A stretch of 64,000 bases of DNA from Gammaproteobacteria bacterium (GTDB lineage: Bacteria; Pseudomonadota; Gammaproteobacteria; Xanthomonadales; SZUA-36), in contig JAJRRA010000007.1 of NCBI GenBank assembly GCA_024279945.1, positions 1 through 64,000 on the forward strand, in the 5' to 3' direction. How positions within the stretch are numbered: position 1 is the first letter of the stretch; each line of letters begins with the position of its first letter. A program made the translations under genes and the position numbers. This document shows, piece by piece, positions 32,298 through 41,845 of this stretch. The notes below the pieces were generated by a model that was given only the letters and a program-made list of their open reading frames with translations, did not search any database and was not told the DNA's origin.

Positions 32298-34444
32298 TCA
32301 AAACTTGCCGTAATAGCCTTCCTTTAATGCATCGAACAGATTGGCTGCGGCATGCACCTCACCGTCATATTCGATTTCTTCATTACCAGGCACTTCCACC
32401 GTTTCACCATTTTCCAGTACGAAGCGATACGTCGTATTTTCCAGATCCTTTTCTTTCACCAGCACCCCCTGAAACGCTTCGGGATTGAAACGGAAAGTGG
32501 TACAACCCTTCAGGCCTTTTGAGTGAGCGTATGTATAGACTTCCTTAAACTCATCATAAGGGAAATCAGTCGGCACGTTGGCCGTTTTCGAAATGGACGA
32601 GTCTATCCACTCCTGTGCGGCGGCCTGGATATCAACGTGTTCTGCCGGGGAAATATCTTCTGCTGTGATGAAATAATCCGGCAGCTTTGCTGAGGCTTCT
32701 TCTGCTCCCGGCATTGCCCGGGGATTTACCAGATTGCGGTAGGCCAGCAGTTCGTAACTGTAGACTTCAACCTTTTCCTTGGTTTTGCGGCCCTCGCGGA
32801 TTACGTTTCGGCTGTAGTGATGAGCAAAACTCGGCTCAATACCGTTGGCGACATTGTTTGCCAGCGATAAAGAAATCGTCCCGGTGGGTGCGATGGAAGT
32901 ATGGTGCGTAAAACGGGCCCCTTCATCAGCCAGCGCTTCCACCAACTCCGGTACGTGTCCGGCAATTTTTTGCATATAACGGCTGTACCTGGCATGAAGC
33001 ACTTTACCCTTAACCCAGTCGCCCACCTTGTATCCGTCCAATTGCATTTCCGGCCTGCGCCGCAGCATATCGCCAGTGACTTCGAAGTTTTCTTCCATGA
33101 TAGGCGCGGCACCTTTTCCCGAGTCAATTCCAGTGCTTCTTCCCAGCCAGCCAGGGCCATTTCGCGGGCCACTTTTTCGGTAAATTCAAGAGATTCCGCA
33201 CAACCGTATTTCATGCGCAGCATGGTCAGCGTAGAACCCAGACCAAGGAAACCCATACCGTGCCGGCGTTTGCGGGCTATCTCCTCTCGCTGCCTGGCGA
33301 GTGGCAGACCGTTGATCTCTACCACGTTATCGAGCATGCGCGTAAAAACCCGTACTACCTTGTGGTATTCGTCCCAGTTAAAACGAGCTTTTTCTGTAAA
33401 CGGATGCTCAACAAAACGGGTCAGGTTGACCGAACCCAGCAGACAGGCTCCATAAGGCGGAAGAGGCTGCTCGCCGCAGGGATTGGTGGCCCTGATATTT
33501 TCGCAGAACCAGTTATTGTTCATCTCGTTGATACGGTCAATCAGGATAAAGCCCGGTTCCGCATAATCGTAAGTGGAAGACATAATCATGTCCCACATGC
33601 GCCGCGCCAGAACGGTTTTATAAATCCGGCATGCCACCAGCCCATCCTCCCGAGTGACATAGGATTTTGTTTCCGGCCATTCGCGCCACAAAACCTGCTT
33701 CTCATCATCCAGGTCAAGTTCCTGCGCTTCCTGTTCGCTGACTGGAAATACCAAAGGCCAGTGCTCATTCTCCGCCACAGCTTTCATGAACTCATCGGTA
33801 ATCAGCAAGGAGCAGTTGAATTGCCGCAAGCGCCCGTCTTCCCGTTTAGCCCTGACAAACTCCATGGCGTCCGGATGACCTACCTCGAATGTGGCCATCT
33901 GCGCTCCGCGGCGACCTCCTGCGGAAGAAACCGTGAAACACATTTTGTCGTAAATATCCATAAAGCTGAGCGGTCCGGACGTATAGGCGCCGGCACCGGA
34001 TACATAGGCGCCTTTCGGGCGCAGGGTGGAAAACTCATAACCTATACCGCACCCCGCTTTCAGGGTAAGACCCGCCTCATGCACCTTGTCCAGAATGCCG
34101 TTCATTGAATCCGTGATGATTCCGGACACCGTGCAGTTAATGGTTGAAGTAGCCGGCTTGTGCTCTTGCGCTCCGGCATTGGAGATTATCCTTCCTGCCG
34201 GAATGGCCCCACGACGCAGAGCCCACAGGAACGACTCATACCATTTTTCCCGCTTTTCATCGCTGTTCTCAACGTCAGACAGGGCGCGCGCCACGCGTTG
34301 ATAGGTTTCATCGATAGTTTTGTCAATAATTTCGCCAGTTTTTGATTTCAGGCGATATTTTTTATCCCAGATATCCAGGGATGCTTCCTGGAAAGGAATC
34401 TCTTTTAAATCAGTGCCAATGACCTCAACCTGCACGCTGCTCAT
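32298..34444 (-). pseudogene. nrdJa: NrdJa, class II (B12-dependent) ribonucleotide reductase, with a -1 frameshift
   Basis: The catalytic subunit that makes deoxyribonucleotides without oxygen dependence, using adenosylcobalamin. TSTINCTVSG and ATNPCGEQPLPPYGACLLGSVNL carry active-site cysteines. The frame from ATG 34444 reads to ELTREK, then shifts. The rest (GAAPIMEENFEVTGDML to the end, including TSIAPTGTISLSLANNVANGIEPSF, read in parts) continues in another frame to 32298. Adding one A to the four-base run at 33114-33117 (T on the plus strand) restores a 715-aa protein. No other ribonucleotide reductase lies in the window, so a real break could be costly; sequencing error is likely. Two NrdR boxes lie upstream. 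Confidence 0.9.
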
Positions 34445-34485
34445 TAAATTTTCCGTGTAATTATTTGGTTTTATTTATTTATACG

Positions 34486-34533
34486 GCACAATCTATTGTG
34501 CTCTGATTTTTTATTAGACACAAGATATTGTGC
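34486..34533 (-). promoter_or_regulatory. Tandem NrdR boxes upstream of nrdJa
   Basis: GCACAATCTATTGTGC (34486-34501) is a perfect palindrome with 7-base arms, and ACACAAGATATTGTGC (34518-34533) is a close copy. Both match the known NrdR-box form (acaCwAtATaTwGtGt). Their starts are 32 bp apart, about three helical turns, the spacing typical of NrdR sites. They lie 42-89 bases ahead of the nrdJa start and overlap the probable promoter, so NrdR repression by dATP/ATP level is expected. The nrdR gene itself is not in the window. Confidence 0.88.
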
Positions 34534-34857
34534 CAGTGGGGATAAACGATACCCCCATGATTCCGAACTGTCAAATGTCTTCGGGATGAAAATATTTTAC
34601 AAAAAAATATATTTTCTATTTATATTTCAATTAGATAAACTATTATAAACACATATCTCTTCTACCTCATCGCCTCTCTGACAGGCTGAAATCCGCACGG
34701 TTGCTGGATTTCGCTTTGTCGCAAATGATAAAACCCGTGGAGAACATCTTGAAATCCCAGGCCGGGGCATTCATTGTTCAGATGGCGATAGCCACAAAGT
34801 AAAACACTTCAGCGTAGATAGCTGCTGGAAATATTGGCCGCATGGACAAACATACTC
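34534..34857. other. AT-rich intergenic region between the NrdR boxes and trmL
   Basis: About 320 bases with no convincing frame. A very AT-rich block (34590-34660) may contain promoters. A GAAATCC/GGATTTC hairpin lies at 34688-34712 with no T-run. Short fragments near 34740-34830 look vaguely coding in more than one frame but contain stops in all. Confidence 0.4.
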
Positions 34858-35322
34858 TTGATCAATATCGTCCTGTATCAACCTGAAATACCGCCGAACA
34901 CAGGCAATATCATACGCCTGTGCGCCAATACCGGCGCCCGGCTGCATTTAATCGAACCCATGGGTTTTGTGCTGGATGATACCCGGCTACGCCGTGCCGG
35001 GCTCGACTACCGCGAGATGGTGAACGTGACCCGTTATATGAATTGGGACTGCTTCATGCAAGCGAATCCCGAAATGCGCCTTTGGGCCGTCTCGACCCGT
35101 GGCACAACACGCTACGACCAGGTTGAATTCTGCGGAAACGATGGCTTGTTGTTTGGCCCGGAGACGCGAGGTTTGCCTGACGACATTCTCCAACAAATGG
35201 GCCAGGGACATGTTTTACGCTTACCCATGCAGCAATCCAGTCGCAGTCTCAATCTGTCCAACACGGTAGCCATCGTTCTTTACGAAACCCTCAGGCAACT
35301 GGATTTCGGCATGCTCTCGTGA
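34858..35322 (+). CDS. trmL: tRNA (cytidine(34)-2'-O)-methyltransferase
   Basis: A 154-aa SPOUT methyltransferase that 2'-O-methylates the wobble base of tRNA-Leu isoacceptors. NIVLYQPEIPPNTGNIIRLCANTG, LIEPMGFVLDD, LFGPETRGLP and QQSSRSLNLSNTVAIVLYE (read in parts) are the TrmL blocks, including the knotted SAM site. I start at TTG 34858, which reproduces the E. coli N-terminus (M-x-NIVLY); a TTG 24 bases upstream is possible and has GGAAATA ahead of it. It is convergent with gpsA. Confidence 0.92.
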   Translation: MINIVLYQPEIPPNTGNIIRLCANTGARLHLIEPMGFVLDDTRLRRAGLDYREMVNVTRYMNWDCFMQANPEMRLWAVSTRGTTRYDQVEFCGNDGLLFGPETRGLPDDILQQMGQGHVLRLPMQQSSRSLNLSNTVAIVLYETLRQLDFGMLS

Positions 35323-35332
35323 AATATACGAC

Positions 35333-36370
35333 TTAAATATTTTCTGCTTTTTGTTGGCGGGAGAGAAGTTCACGAACGCTCCGGCTGGGATCCCAGCCTT
35401 TGTGAATGATGCCGTTGATCTGCTCGGAAATCGGCATTTCCACGCCATGTCGCTGGGCCAGGCGCCAGACCTCCTCTGAAGTACTGACACCTTCTACAAC
35501 CTGGCCAATCTCAGCTATTGCTTCCTCCACTGATTGACCCGCACCCAGCGCCAGGCCCAGTCTGCGATTTCGCGACAGGTCGCCCGTACTGGTCAGAACA
35601 AGATCTCCCATTCCGGCCAGGCCAGTGAGGGTTTGTTCATGTGCACCCAGTATTTGCCCGAGCCGCATCATCTCAACCAGCCCTCTGGTGATCAGGGCGG
35701 CCCTGGCGTTATAACCAAAACCCATGCCGTCACTGATCCCTGTTGCGATGGCCAAAACATTTTTAACCGCCCCCCCCAGCTCGGCGCCAACAATATCTTC
35801 ACTGGTATAGGCGCGAAAATTACCGCCGTGGAGAGCCTGGGCAATCCGGGCACAGTAGTGTTTATCCGTACCAGCCACAGTAACTGCGGTGGGCAGGTTG
35901 GCAGCTACTTCGGTGGCAAAAGATGGCCCGGTGACCACAGCAAGGGGACGGCTTGTGCCAATTGACTGCATCGCCGCATGGTGCAGAAAATGGCCACTGC
36001 CGGGCTCCAGACCGTTGCAGGCCCACGAAATACCCTGACCGGGCCTTAGCCAGGGCACGACCTGATTGATGAGTCCAACGAAAGCGTGGGAAGGAACGAC
36101 CAGCAGGACCTCGTCAGCGGAACGCACGGCTTTTTTCAGCACGGGCTCCAACTCAAGACCATCAGGAAACCGAATGTCCGGCAAGAATCGCTGGTTGCAT
36201 CCAGCCGCTCTCATCGCTTCGATATGGACTGGATTTCTGGCCCAAAGCAATGCTCGTACGCCACCCCGGACCAGTTGCATCGCCAGTGCGGTGCCCCACG
36301 ACCCTGCACCTAAAACGGCAACGCTGCACACCCCACCATCGGCTGCAGCCGCCGTCGAATCAGCACTCAT
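35333..36370 (-). CDS. gpsA: Glycerol-3-phosphate dehydrogenase [NAD(P)+]
   Basis: A 345-aa cytosolic enzyme that reduces dihydroxyacetone phosphate to sn-glycerol-3-phosphate for phospholipid synthesis. The Rossmann glycines are in VLGAGSWGTALA near residue 20, VTGPSFATEVA and GGAVKNVLAIATGISDG (with the catalytic lysine) are intact. The N-terminal 14 residues are a short Ala/Ser-rich extension. It follows secB by about 40 bases on the same strand, the usual secB-gpsA order. Confidence 0.97.
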   Translation of the reverse strand: MSADSTAAAADGGVCSVAVLGAGSWGTALAMQLVRGGVRALLWARNPVHIEAMRAAGCNQRFLPDIRFPDGLELEPVLKKAVRSADEVLLVVPSHAFVGLINQVVPWLRPGQGISWACNGLEPGSGHFLHHAAMQSIGTSRPLAVVTGPSFATEVAANLPTAVTVAGTDKHYCARIAQALHGGNFRAYTSEDIVGAELGGAVKNVLAIATGISDGMGFGYNARAALITRGLVEMMRLGQILGAHEQTLTGLAGMGDLVLTSTGDLSRNRRLGLALGAGQSVEEAIAEIGQVVEGVSTSEEVWRLAQRHGVEMPISEQINGIIHKGWDPSRSVRELLSRQQKAENI

Positions 36371-36408
36371 ACATGGGCCTTGCCCTCCTCCAATGTTGCT
36401 GCGAAGGT

Positions 36409-36945
36409 CTAATCGTCTATGGGGAACTCCGCGTCTACGGCTTCACCGTTGCTTTGGTCTGCGCCGGTCTCACCGGATTTTTGTTGCGCGATCTCCTGCA
36501 TACGCTGGGCGTATAGCTGATCGAAGTTGACCGGCTGCAATGTGAGTGGCGGAAATCCACCATCGGAAACCAGTTCTGAGATCGCCCGCCGTGCATACGG
36601 AAACAGGGTATTGGGACACATGGTATTCATCACCGCGTGAGCTGCCTGCTCGTTAAAGCCGCTCAGCATGAAAATACCTGCCTGCGCCACTTCAGCCAGG
36701 TAGGCAGTCTTTTCACCAATTGTAGCGGTAACAGTAACAGTCAATACTACTTCATGCAGATTGTCACCCAGGTCATCCACACGCTGAGCCAGGTTCATCT
36801 TCACATCCGCCTGACCGGTTTCCTGAAATATATGCGGGGCATTCGGACACTCGAAAGAGACGTCCTTGGCATAGAGCTTCTGTATCTGAAACTCAGCCGA
36901 GGCAACGTCATCGGGCGTCATTATCGGTTTTTGCTCTTCTGACAT
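36409..36945 (-). CDS. secB: Protein-export chaperone SecB
   Basis: A 178-aa tetrameric cytosolic chaperone that delivers preproteins to SecA. FQIQKLYAKDVSFECPNAPHIF (read in parts), YLAEVAQAGIFMLSGF and TMCPNTLFPYARRAISELVSDGGFPPLTLQPVNFD (read in parts) are diagnostic. The C-terminal tail is acidic and longer than in E. coli. The ATG at 36945 begins MSEEQKP; a longer frame upstream is ignored. It sits between yibN and gpsA on the minus strand. A grxC gene, common at this position, is absent. Confidence 0.96.
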   Translation of the reverse strand: MSEEQKPIMTPDDVASAEFQIQKLYAKDVSFECPNAPHIFQETGQADVKMNLAQRVDDLGDNLHEVVLTVTVTATIGEKTAYLAEVAQAGIFMLSGFNEQAAHAVMNTMCPNTLFPYARRAISELVSDGGFPPLTLQPVNFDQLYAQRMQEIAQQKSGETGADQSNGEAVDAEFPIDD

Positions 36946-37102
36946 GGTTAAATCACTCTTCTGAAATTGACCCACTCACTACCCAGAGTGGTAAAAGGGG
37001 AATTATCACACCTGTTCGGGCGTAAGACCAGCATGGGGGTCGGCAGATGCTGATACGGATTATCTTCCGGCTCCGGGATTGTTGCAGGGCTGCTGAGAAT
37101 AT

Positions 37103-37528
37103 CTATTTTGTGGTCACCGGAAACTGATCGCTGCGCCACTGGGCCATTCCACCCTTTAGTACGGCGACGTCGCCGGCACCCATTTTCAATAAACTTGTCG
37201 CTGCGGGAACAGCCGTGGCGCCGGTCTTGCAAACCAGCAACAGCTTTTTGTCTTTGAGTTTCAATATTTCTGCATCGGGCTTGGCCAGGCGTGAAGCCGG
37301 CAAATTACGCGCTTCCACGATATGCCCTTTGTTGAAATCTGCCACTGGCGATACATCAATAACCACCGCATCAGGGTCATTGATCCAGAGCACAGCCTGT
37401 GCCGGCGACAGCTCTTTGACACCCCGTAGCACGCGCATGACCTCGGTATACACCAGTGCCGCCAGGACAACGACAAACCCGCCGGTCAGCAGTGCGTGGT
37501 TTCTGACAAATTCGATTACTTGATCCAT
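37103..37528 (-). CDS. yibN: Membrane-anchored rhodanese-like protein (YibN type)
   Basis: A 141-aa protein with one N-terminal transmembrane helix (LLTGGFVVVLAALVYTEV) and a rhodanese domain (about 38-141). The active-site cysteine is C100 in LLLVCKTGATA. YibN is found next to secB and gpmI in many gammaproteobacteria; its sulfurtransferase substrate is unknown. It heads the minus-strand yibN-secB-gpsA run and is divergent from gpmI. The 157-base gap to secB contains no further gene. Confidence 0.92.
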   Translation of the reverse strand: MDQVIEFVRNHALLTGGFVVVLAALVYTEVMRVLRGVKELSPAQAVLWINDPDAVVIDVSPVADFNKGHIVEARNLPASRLAKPDAEILKLKDKKLLLVCKTGATAVPAATSLLKMGAGDVAVLKGGMAQWRSDQFPVTTK

Positions 37529-37759
37529 TTCATTTTCTCTTGACGTTACACCGGCCAGCCCGATCAGGGGCTCAGTGCAATTGCAGTAATTAGCGCAAAC
37601 TTCTTCTGTTTATTCATCCGGGATATGGAATAATTGTTGTATCCTGCACATCATATTTCGCTGAGTAATTCGGCTGCCTGCAGCCACTCCGATGTGGAGT
37701 CGGTCAGGTAAAAAAGCAAGGTCTGACCATTAATGAAAACTCCTATGTCCGGGGTCCGT

Positions 37760-39313
37760 ATGAGCAACAAACAAAACCGCAGGCCTCTTGTGTTAATGAT
37801 ACTGGATGGCTGGGGCTATCGTAGCAAAAAAGATAATAACGCTATCGCTCTGGCTAAAACACCATGCTGGGATAACTTGTGGAAAAAAGACCCGCACAGC
37901 CTGATCAAAACATCGGGGGAGTCAGTAGGCCTGCCGAAGGGCCAGATGGGCAATTCCGAGGTTGGTCACATGAGCATCGGAGCAGGACGGGTCGTGCTCC
38001 AGGATTATACGAGAATTGAACAATCCATCCGCGACAACAGCTTCCGGCAAAACCGCGCACTTGGACGGGCAATCGATGCATCCCGGGATTCTGGATGCAC
38101 CCTGCATATCATGGGCTTGCTTTCATCCGGAGGTGTTCACAGTCACGAAGACCATTTTTTGGAAACGGTAAAACTGGCGGCCGGGCGAGGCGCCACCTCC
38201 ATCGCAGTCCATATCTTCCTGGACGGACGAGACACGCCACCGCGCAGTGCACAAGCCTCTATCGAACGAATGCAGCAACTGCTAGACCAGACCCCCGGCG
38301 CGAGGATTTGCACTGTTACCGGCCGATACTACGCAATGGACCGCGACAAACGGTGGGAGCGCGTACAAAAAGCCTACCATGCAATCAGTTCCAGCCGGGC
38401 CGAAATCACAGCGGATTCCGCCATTGATGCATTGCGAAAAGCCCGCGACCGCGGAGAAAACGATGAATTTGTTCAAGCCACACAGATTGGAAACCCACCC
38501 GGTGTTCAAGATGGCGACAGTATTATTTTCATTAACTTCCGTGCCGACCGTGCCAGGGAACTGACCATGGCTTTCGTGCTTGACCCGTTCGATGGTTTCA
38601 CCCGACGACAAATCCACCTTGCCGAATTTGTGTGCATGACAGAGTATATGGCCGGCTTACCCGTCTCCGTGGCATTTCCACCGCAAACTCTGCCCCACCT
38701 TCTGGGGGAAGAACTGGCAAGAAACGGCATGCATCAGTTACGGATTGCCGAGACTGAGAAATACGCCCACGTGACATTTTTTTTCAACGGAGGAGAAGAA
38801 TCACCTTTCGATCTGGAAGACCGGATCCTGATCCCATCGCCCCATGTCGCCACCTATGATCTGCAGCCCGAGATGTCCATAGCAGAATTATCCCGGCGAC
38901 TGCTTGAAGCCATTCACTCAGAAAAATACGATGTCATCATCTGTAATGTGGCCAATCCGGACATGGTGGGGCATACCGGCAACCTGCCGGCCGCGATAAA
39001 GGCGGTCGCGTCGGTGGATGCCTTCCTGGCCAGGGTTACCGCAGCAATCGACGATATCGGGGGAGAAATACTGATCACAGCGGACCATGGCAATGTGGAG
39101 CAGATGCTGGATGAATCTTCAGGGCAAAGTCACACCGCCCATACCAACAATCTCGTACCGTTCCTGTTCCACGGCCGGTCAGCCACGATTGCTGATGCCG
39201 GTTCACTCAGGGACATTGCGCCGACCATGCTCTATCTGCTGGGTTTGAGCCAGCCCCAGGAAATGACCGGTAGCCCGCTGACGGTTTTGACAGGTGATGC
39301 AGGCAAGCGATAG
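37760..39313 (+). CDS. gpmI: 2,3-bisphosphoglycerate-independent phosphoglycerate mutase
   Basis: A 517-aa manganese enzyme that interconverts 3- and 2-phosphoglycerate in glycolysis. The catalytic serine is in QMGNSEVGHMSIGAGR, HIFLDGRDTPPRSA and FINFRADRARE bind phosphate, and ITADHGNVEQM carries metal ligands. I prefer the ATG at 37760 because it reproduces the family N-terminus; the frame stays open to an ATG at 37733, which has AAGG further upstream. The gene's end overlaps envC, the common gpmI-envC-ctpA order. Confidence 0.96.
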   Translation: MSNKQNRRPLVLMILDGWGYRSKKDNNAIALAKTPCWDNLWKKDPHSLIKTSGESVGLPKGQMGNSEVGHMSIGAGRVVLQDYTRIEQSIRDNSFRQNRALGRAIDASRDSGCTLHIMGLLSSGGVHSHEDHFLETVKLAAGRGATSIAVHIFLDGRDTPPRSAQASIERMQQLLDQTPGARICTVTGRYYAMDRDKRWERVQKAYHAISSSRAEITADSAIDALRKARDRGENDEFVQATQIGNPPGVQDGDSIIFINFRADRARELTMAFVLDPFDGFTRRQIHLAEFVCMTEYMAGLPVSVAFPPQTLPHLLGEELARNGMHQLRIAETEKYAHVTFFFNGGEESPFDLEDRILIPSPHVATYDLQPEMSIAELSRRLLEAIHSEKYDVIICNVANPDMVGHTGNLPAAIKAVASVDAFLARVTAAIDDIGGEILITADHGNVEQMLDESSGQSHTAHTNNLVPFLFHGRSATIADAGSLRDIAPTMLYLLGLSQPQEMTGSPLTVLTGDAGKR

Positions 39314-40502
39314 CTTGTCTGCTCCCGCAGCGATCCCGGCTCGCTGCGGGCTCGCCCGGCAGTCCGTGATCGCCGTCCTGTATTGCGGCCTGCTGTGCTG
39401 TCCGGGACTGGTAGCCGCGCAAGGTGCCGGAGAAAGAGTAAACGCGGAATCACGGCTGGAAGTCGTCAGAAAAGAAATCGTGGTTGCGCAGAAAAATCTT
39501 GAAAAATCACGGGCAAAACACGCCAGTGAACATGACCACTTGCGTGAAATTGACCTCAGGATACAGGCAGCCAACCTGGAATTCCGAAGCCTGGAAAAGC
39601 AACGCCGGTCACACCTGGATGAACTGGCCACCCTGGAACGCCAAAGGGATGACTACCTGGTCCGGCTGAAGCAGCGCAACAAACAGTTGGCAGACCAGGT
39701 AAGGGCTTCTTACCGGCTGGACAGCCAATCCAGGCTGAAGTTGATTTTCAATCAGGTCAGCCCGGCTCAACTGGGCCGCATGCTGGCCTATTACGAATAC
39801 ATCAATCGCGCACAGATTTCGAAAATATCTGGTTTGAGAGAGGCTTTAACAACTCTCAACACCATGCAACAATCAATCACTCAGGAACTGTCACGGCTTG
39901 AAACCGTGCAACTAGAGCAGCGTGCGGTCATGAATCAACTGGATCAGCAGCGCCAACAGCGCAAAATACTGCTGGCTAAACTGGATCAACAGATCGACAG
40001 CGAAGAGACACGACTGAGGGAACTGGAACGTAACCAGCAGGATCTTGAAACGCTGTTGGAGCGTCTTAGCGACGTGCTGGCGGATATCCCGGCTGATCTG
40101 GGGAAGCACCTGGGTCTTGCACAACAAAAGGGACAGATACCCATGCCAATTGACGGCCCGGTGCGTCATCCCTTCGGACAGAGCCGGGGGGGTGGTTTAC
40201 ACTGGCAGGGCTGGCTCATTGGCGCCGATCCGGGCGGTGAAGTCAGCGCAGTTGCCTATGGCCGTGTAGCCTTCGCTGACTGGCTTCGCGGTTATGGCCT
40301 GTTGATTATTATTGATCATGGCGAAGGTTTCATGAGTCTCTACGGACATAATGAGAGCCTGCTCTATGAAGTTGGAGACTGGGTGGAACCGGGTGACATT
40401 ATCAGTGTCATTGGTGTACGCACCGCGAATGACCAGGGCCTGTATTTTGAATTGAGGAAAAATGGGAAATCCATTGATCCTGCCGCCTGGCTTGAACGAT
40501 AA
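39297..40502 (+). CDS. envC: Murein hydrolase activator EnvC
   Basis: A 401-aa periplasmic protein: a hydrophobic signal segment (SVIAVLYCGLLCCPGLVAAQ), two long coiled coils (about 45-125 and 170-260), and a C-terminal LytM/M23 domain. The domain has lost the metal-binding residues of active M23 peptidases (LHWQGWLIGADPGGEVSAVAYG, SLYGHNES), as in E. coli EnvC, which activates AmiA and AmiB amidases at the division site rather than cutting peptidoglycan. The ATG lies inside the last codons of gpmI (17-base overlap), implying coupling. ctpA follows 15 bases later. Confidence 0.92.
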   Translation: MQASDSLSAPAAIPARCGLARQSVIAVLYCGLLCCPGLVAAQGAGERVNAESRLEVVRKEIVVAQKNLEKSRAKHASEHDHLREIDLRIQAANLEFRSLEKQRRSHLDELATLERQRDDYLVRLKQRNKQLADQVRASYRLDSQSRLKLIFNQVSPAQLGRMLAYYEYINRAQISKISGLREALTTLNTMQQSITQELSRLETVQLEQRAVMNQLDQQRQQRKILLAKLDQQIDSEETRLRELERNQQDLETLLERLSDVLADIPADLGKHLGLAQQKGQIPMPIDGPVRHPFGQSRGGGLHWQGWLIGADPGGEVSAVAYGRVAFADWLRGYGLLIIIDHGEGFMSLYGHNESLLYEVGDWVEPGDIISVIGVRTANDQGLYFELRKNGKSIDPAAWLER

Positions 40503-40517
40503 GGAAAAATTATTCAG

Positions 40518-41843
40518 ATGTATAAATCACTTGTAATGACACTGATATTACTGGCCTTTGCGTCAGTAGCCGTTGGCCAGGAAAATCCGGATGAAGCAGC
40601 GCAGGCAGGGACGGAGTCAGGCCAGGCTCAACTCACTTTGGATGACCTGCGAAACTTCACCGATGTGTTTAGCCAGATTCGCAGAAATTATATTGAAGAA
40701 CTGGATGACAGGACGCTGCTGAACGCCGCCATCAATGGCATGATGTCGGAGCTGGATCCGCACTCGTCCTATTTGCCTGCCGATGAATACAAACAACTGG
40801 ACGATACCGCCCGTGGCCGCTACAGCGGTGTCGGAATTGATGTGGGCATACAGGGGCAGAAAATTATCGTGCGCAAAGTCATCACTTCCAGCCCTGCTGA
40901 CAAAAGCGGACTCAATCCCGGAGACATCATTACCGCAATCGATGGAAAACCGGTAAAGGGGCGCATTTTACAGGATGCAATCGATGAAATTCAGGGCGAA
41001 CCGGGCAGCTCTGTCACACTAACTGTCTTGTCAGGGGATCAAGGCAATAAAAAGCGAAAAGTGAAGCTGGTCCGGGAGTATGTCGACATCCCGACCATGA
41101 CTTTCGAGTTGCTGGATCAGCAGTATGGTTACTTCAAAATCTTATTTTTTCATAAAAACAGTGCAACAGAACTGGAGGAATCGCTGCAATCTATCAAGCA
41201 GGACGGCATTGTTTTGCGCGGATTGATAATCGACCTCAGAAATAATCCGGGCGGCGTGCTTCAGCCGGCCGTGGAAATGGCTGACGGTTTTCTCAATGAA
41301 GGCCTGATCGTATCTACCCGGGGACGCAATGCTGCCATGCAACTTGAATTCAAGGCCAAACCAGGTGAGTGGCTACCTGGGGTGCCCCTGATTGTGCTGG
41401 TAGACCGTGGTTCGGCCTCGGCATCGGAAGTGCTGGCCGGCGCACTACAGGATCACGGCCGTACCCTGATCGTGGGTGAACGCACTTTCGGCAAGGGCTC
41501 GGTTCAATCGGTCCTGCCGCTCAGGAACGGAGCCGGGATCAAGCTGACGACCGCACTCTATTACACACCATCCGGTCGCTCTATCCAGGCCGAAGGTATC
41601 CTTCCCGACCTTATTGTTGAGCAAACCGAGAGCACGGATGCACATCATCAACGACCTCGGGAAGCAGATCTTGACCGGCATCTGGATAAAGATGCGGATG
41701 TAAAATCCACCCTTCATGAGGTGTCAGTGCTCAGCGCCGAAGATTTTTCACTGCAGGAAGCACTCAGCGTCCTGCAAGACGCTGGAATACTCTCCGGCAT
41801 TACCCAACCGACTGACCCGGAACTGACAGAACAGGAGGAATAA
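40518..41843 (+). CDS. ctpA: C-terminal processing peptidase (S41 family)
   Basis: A 441-aa exported protease with a signal peptide (LVMTLILLAFASVAVGQ), a PDZ domain (about 95-175, GVGIDVGIQGQKIIVRKV), and the S41 core. The catalytic serine is in DRGSASASEVLAGAL and the lysine in GERTFGKGSVQS. It belongs to the CtpA/CtpB group that trims periplasmic or envelope proteins. It follows envC and precedes yajL with two bases between them, so the run gpmI-envC-ctpA-yajL is likely one operon. Confidence 0.94.
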   Translation: MYKSLVMTLILLAFASVAVGQENPDEAAQAGTESGQAQLTLDDLRNFTDVFSQIRRNYIEELDDRTLLNAAINGMMSELDPHSSYLPADEYKQLDDTARGRYSGVGIDVGIQGQKIIVRKVITSSPADKSGLNPGDIITAIDGKPVKGRILQDAIDEIQGEPGSSVTLTVLSGDQGNKKRKVKLVREYVDIPTMTFELLDQQYGYFKILFFHKNSATELEESLQSIKQDGIVLRGLIIDLRNNPGGVLQPAVEMADGFLNEGLIVSTRGRNAAMQLEFKAKPGEWLPGVPLIVLVDRGSASASEVLAGALQDHGRTLIVGERTFGKGSVQSVLPLRNGAGIKLTTALYYTPSGRSIQAEGILPDLIVEQTESTDAHHQRPREADLDRHLDKDADVKSTLHEVSVLSAEDFSLQEALSVLQDAGILSGITQPTDPELTEQEE

Positions 41844-41845
41844 TA

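Noticed and set aside
34688..34712. Hairpin GAAATCC/GGATTTC as a terminator
   Set aside because: The stem is short and AT-rich and no T-run follows.
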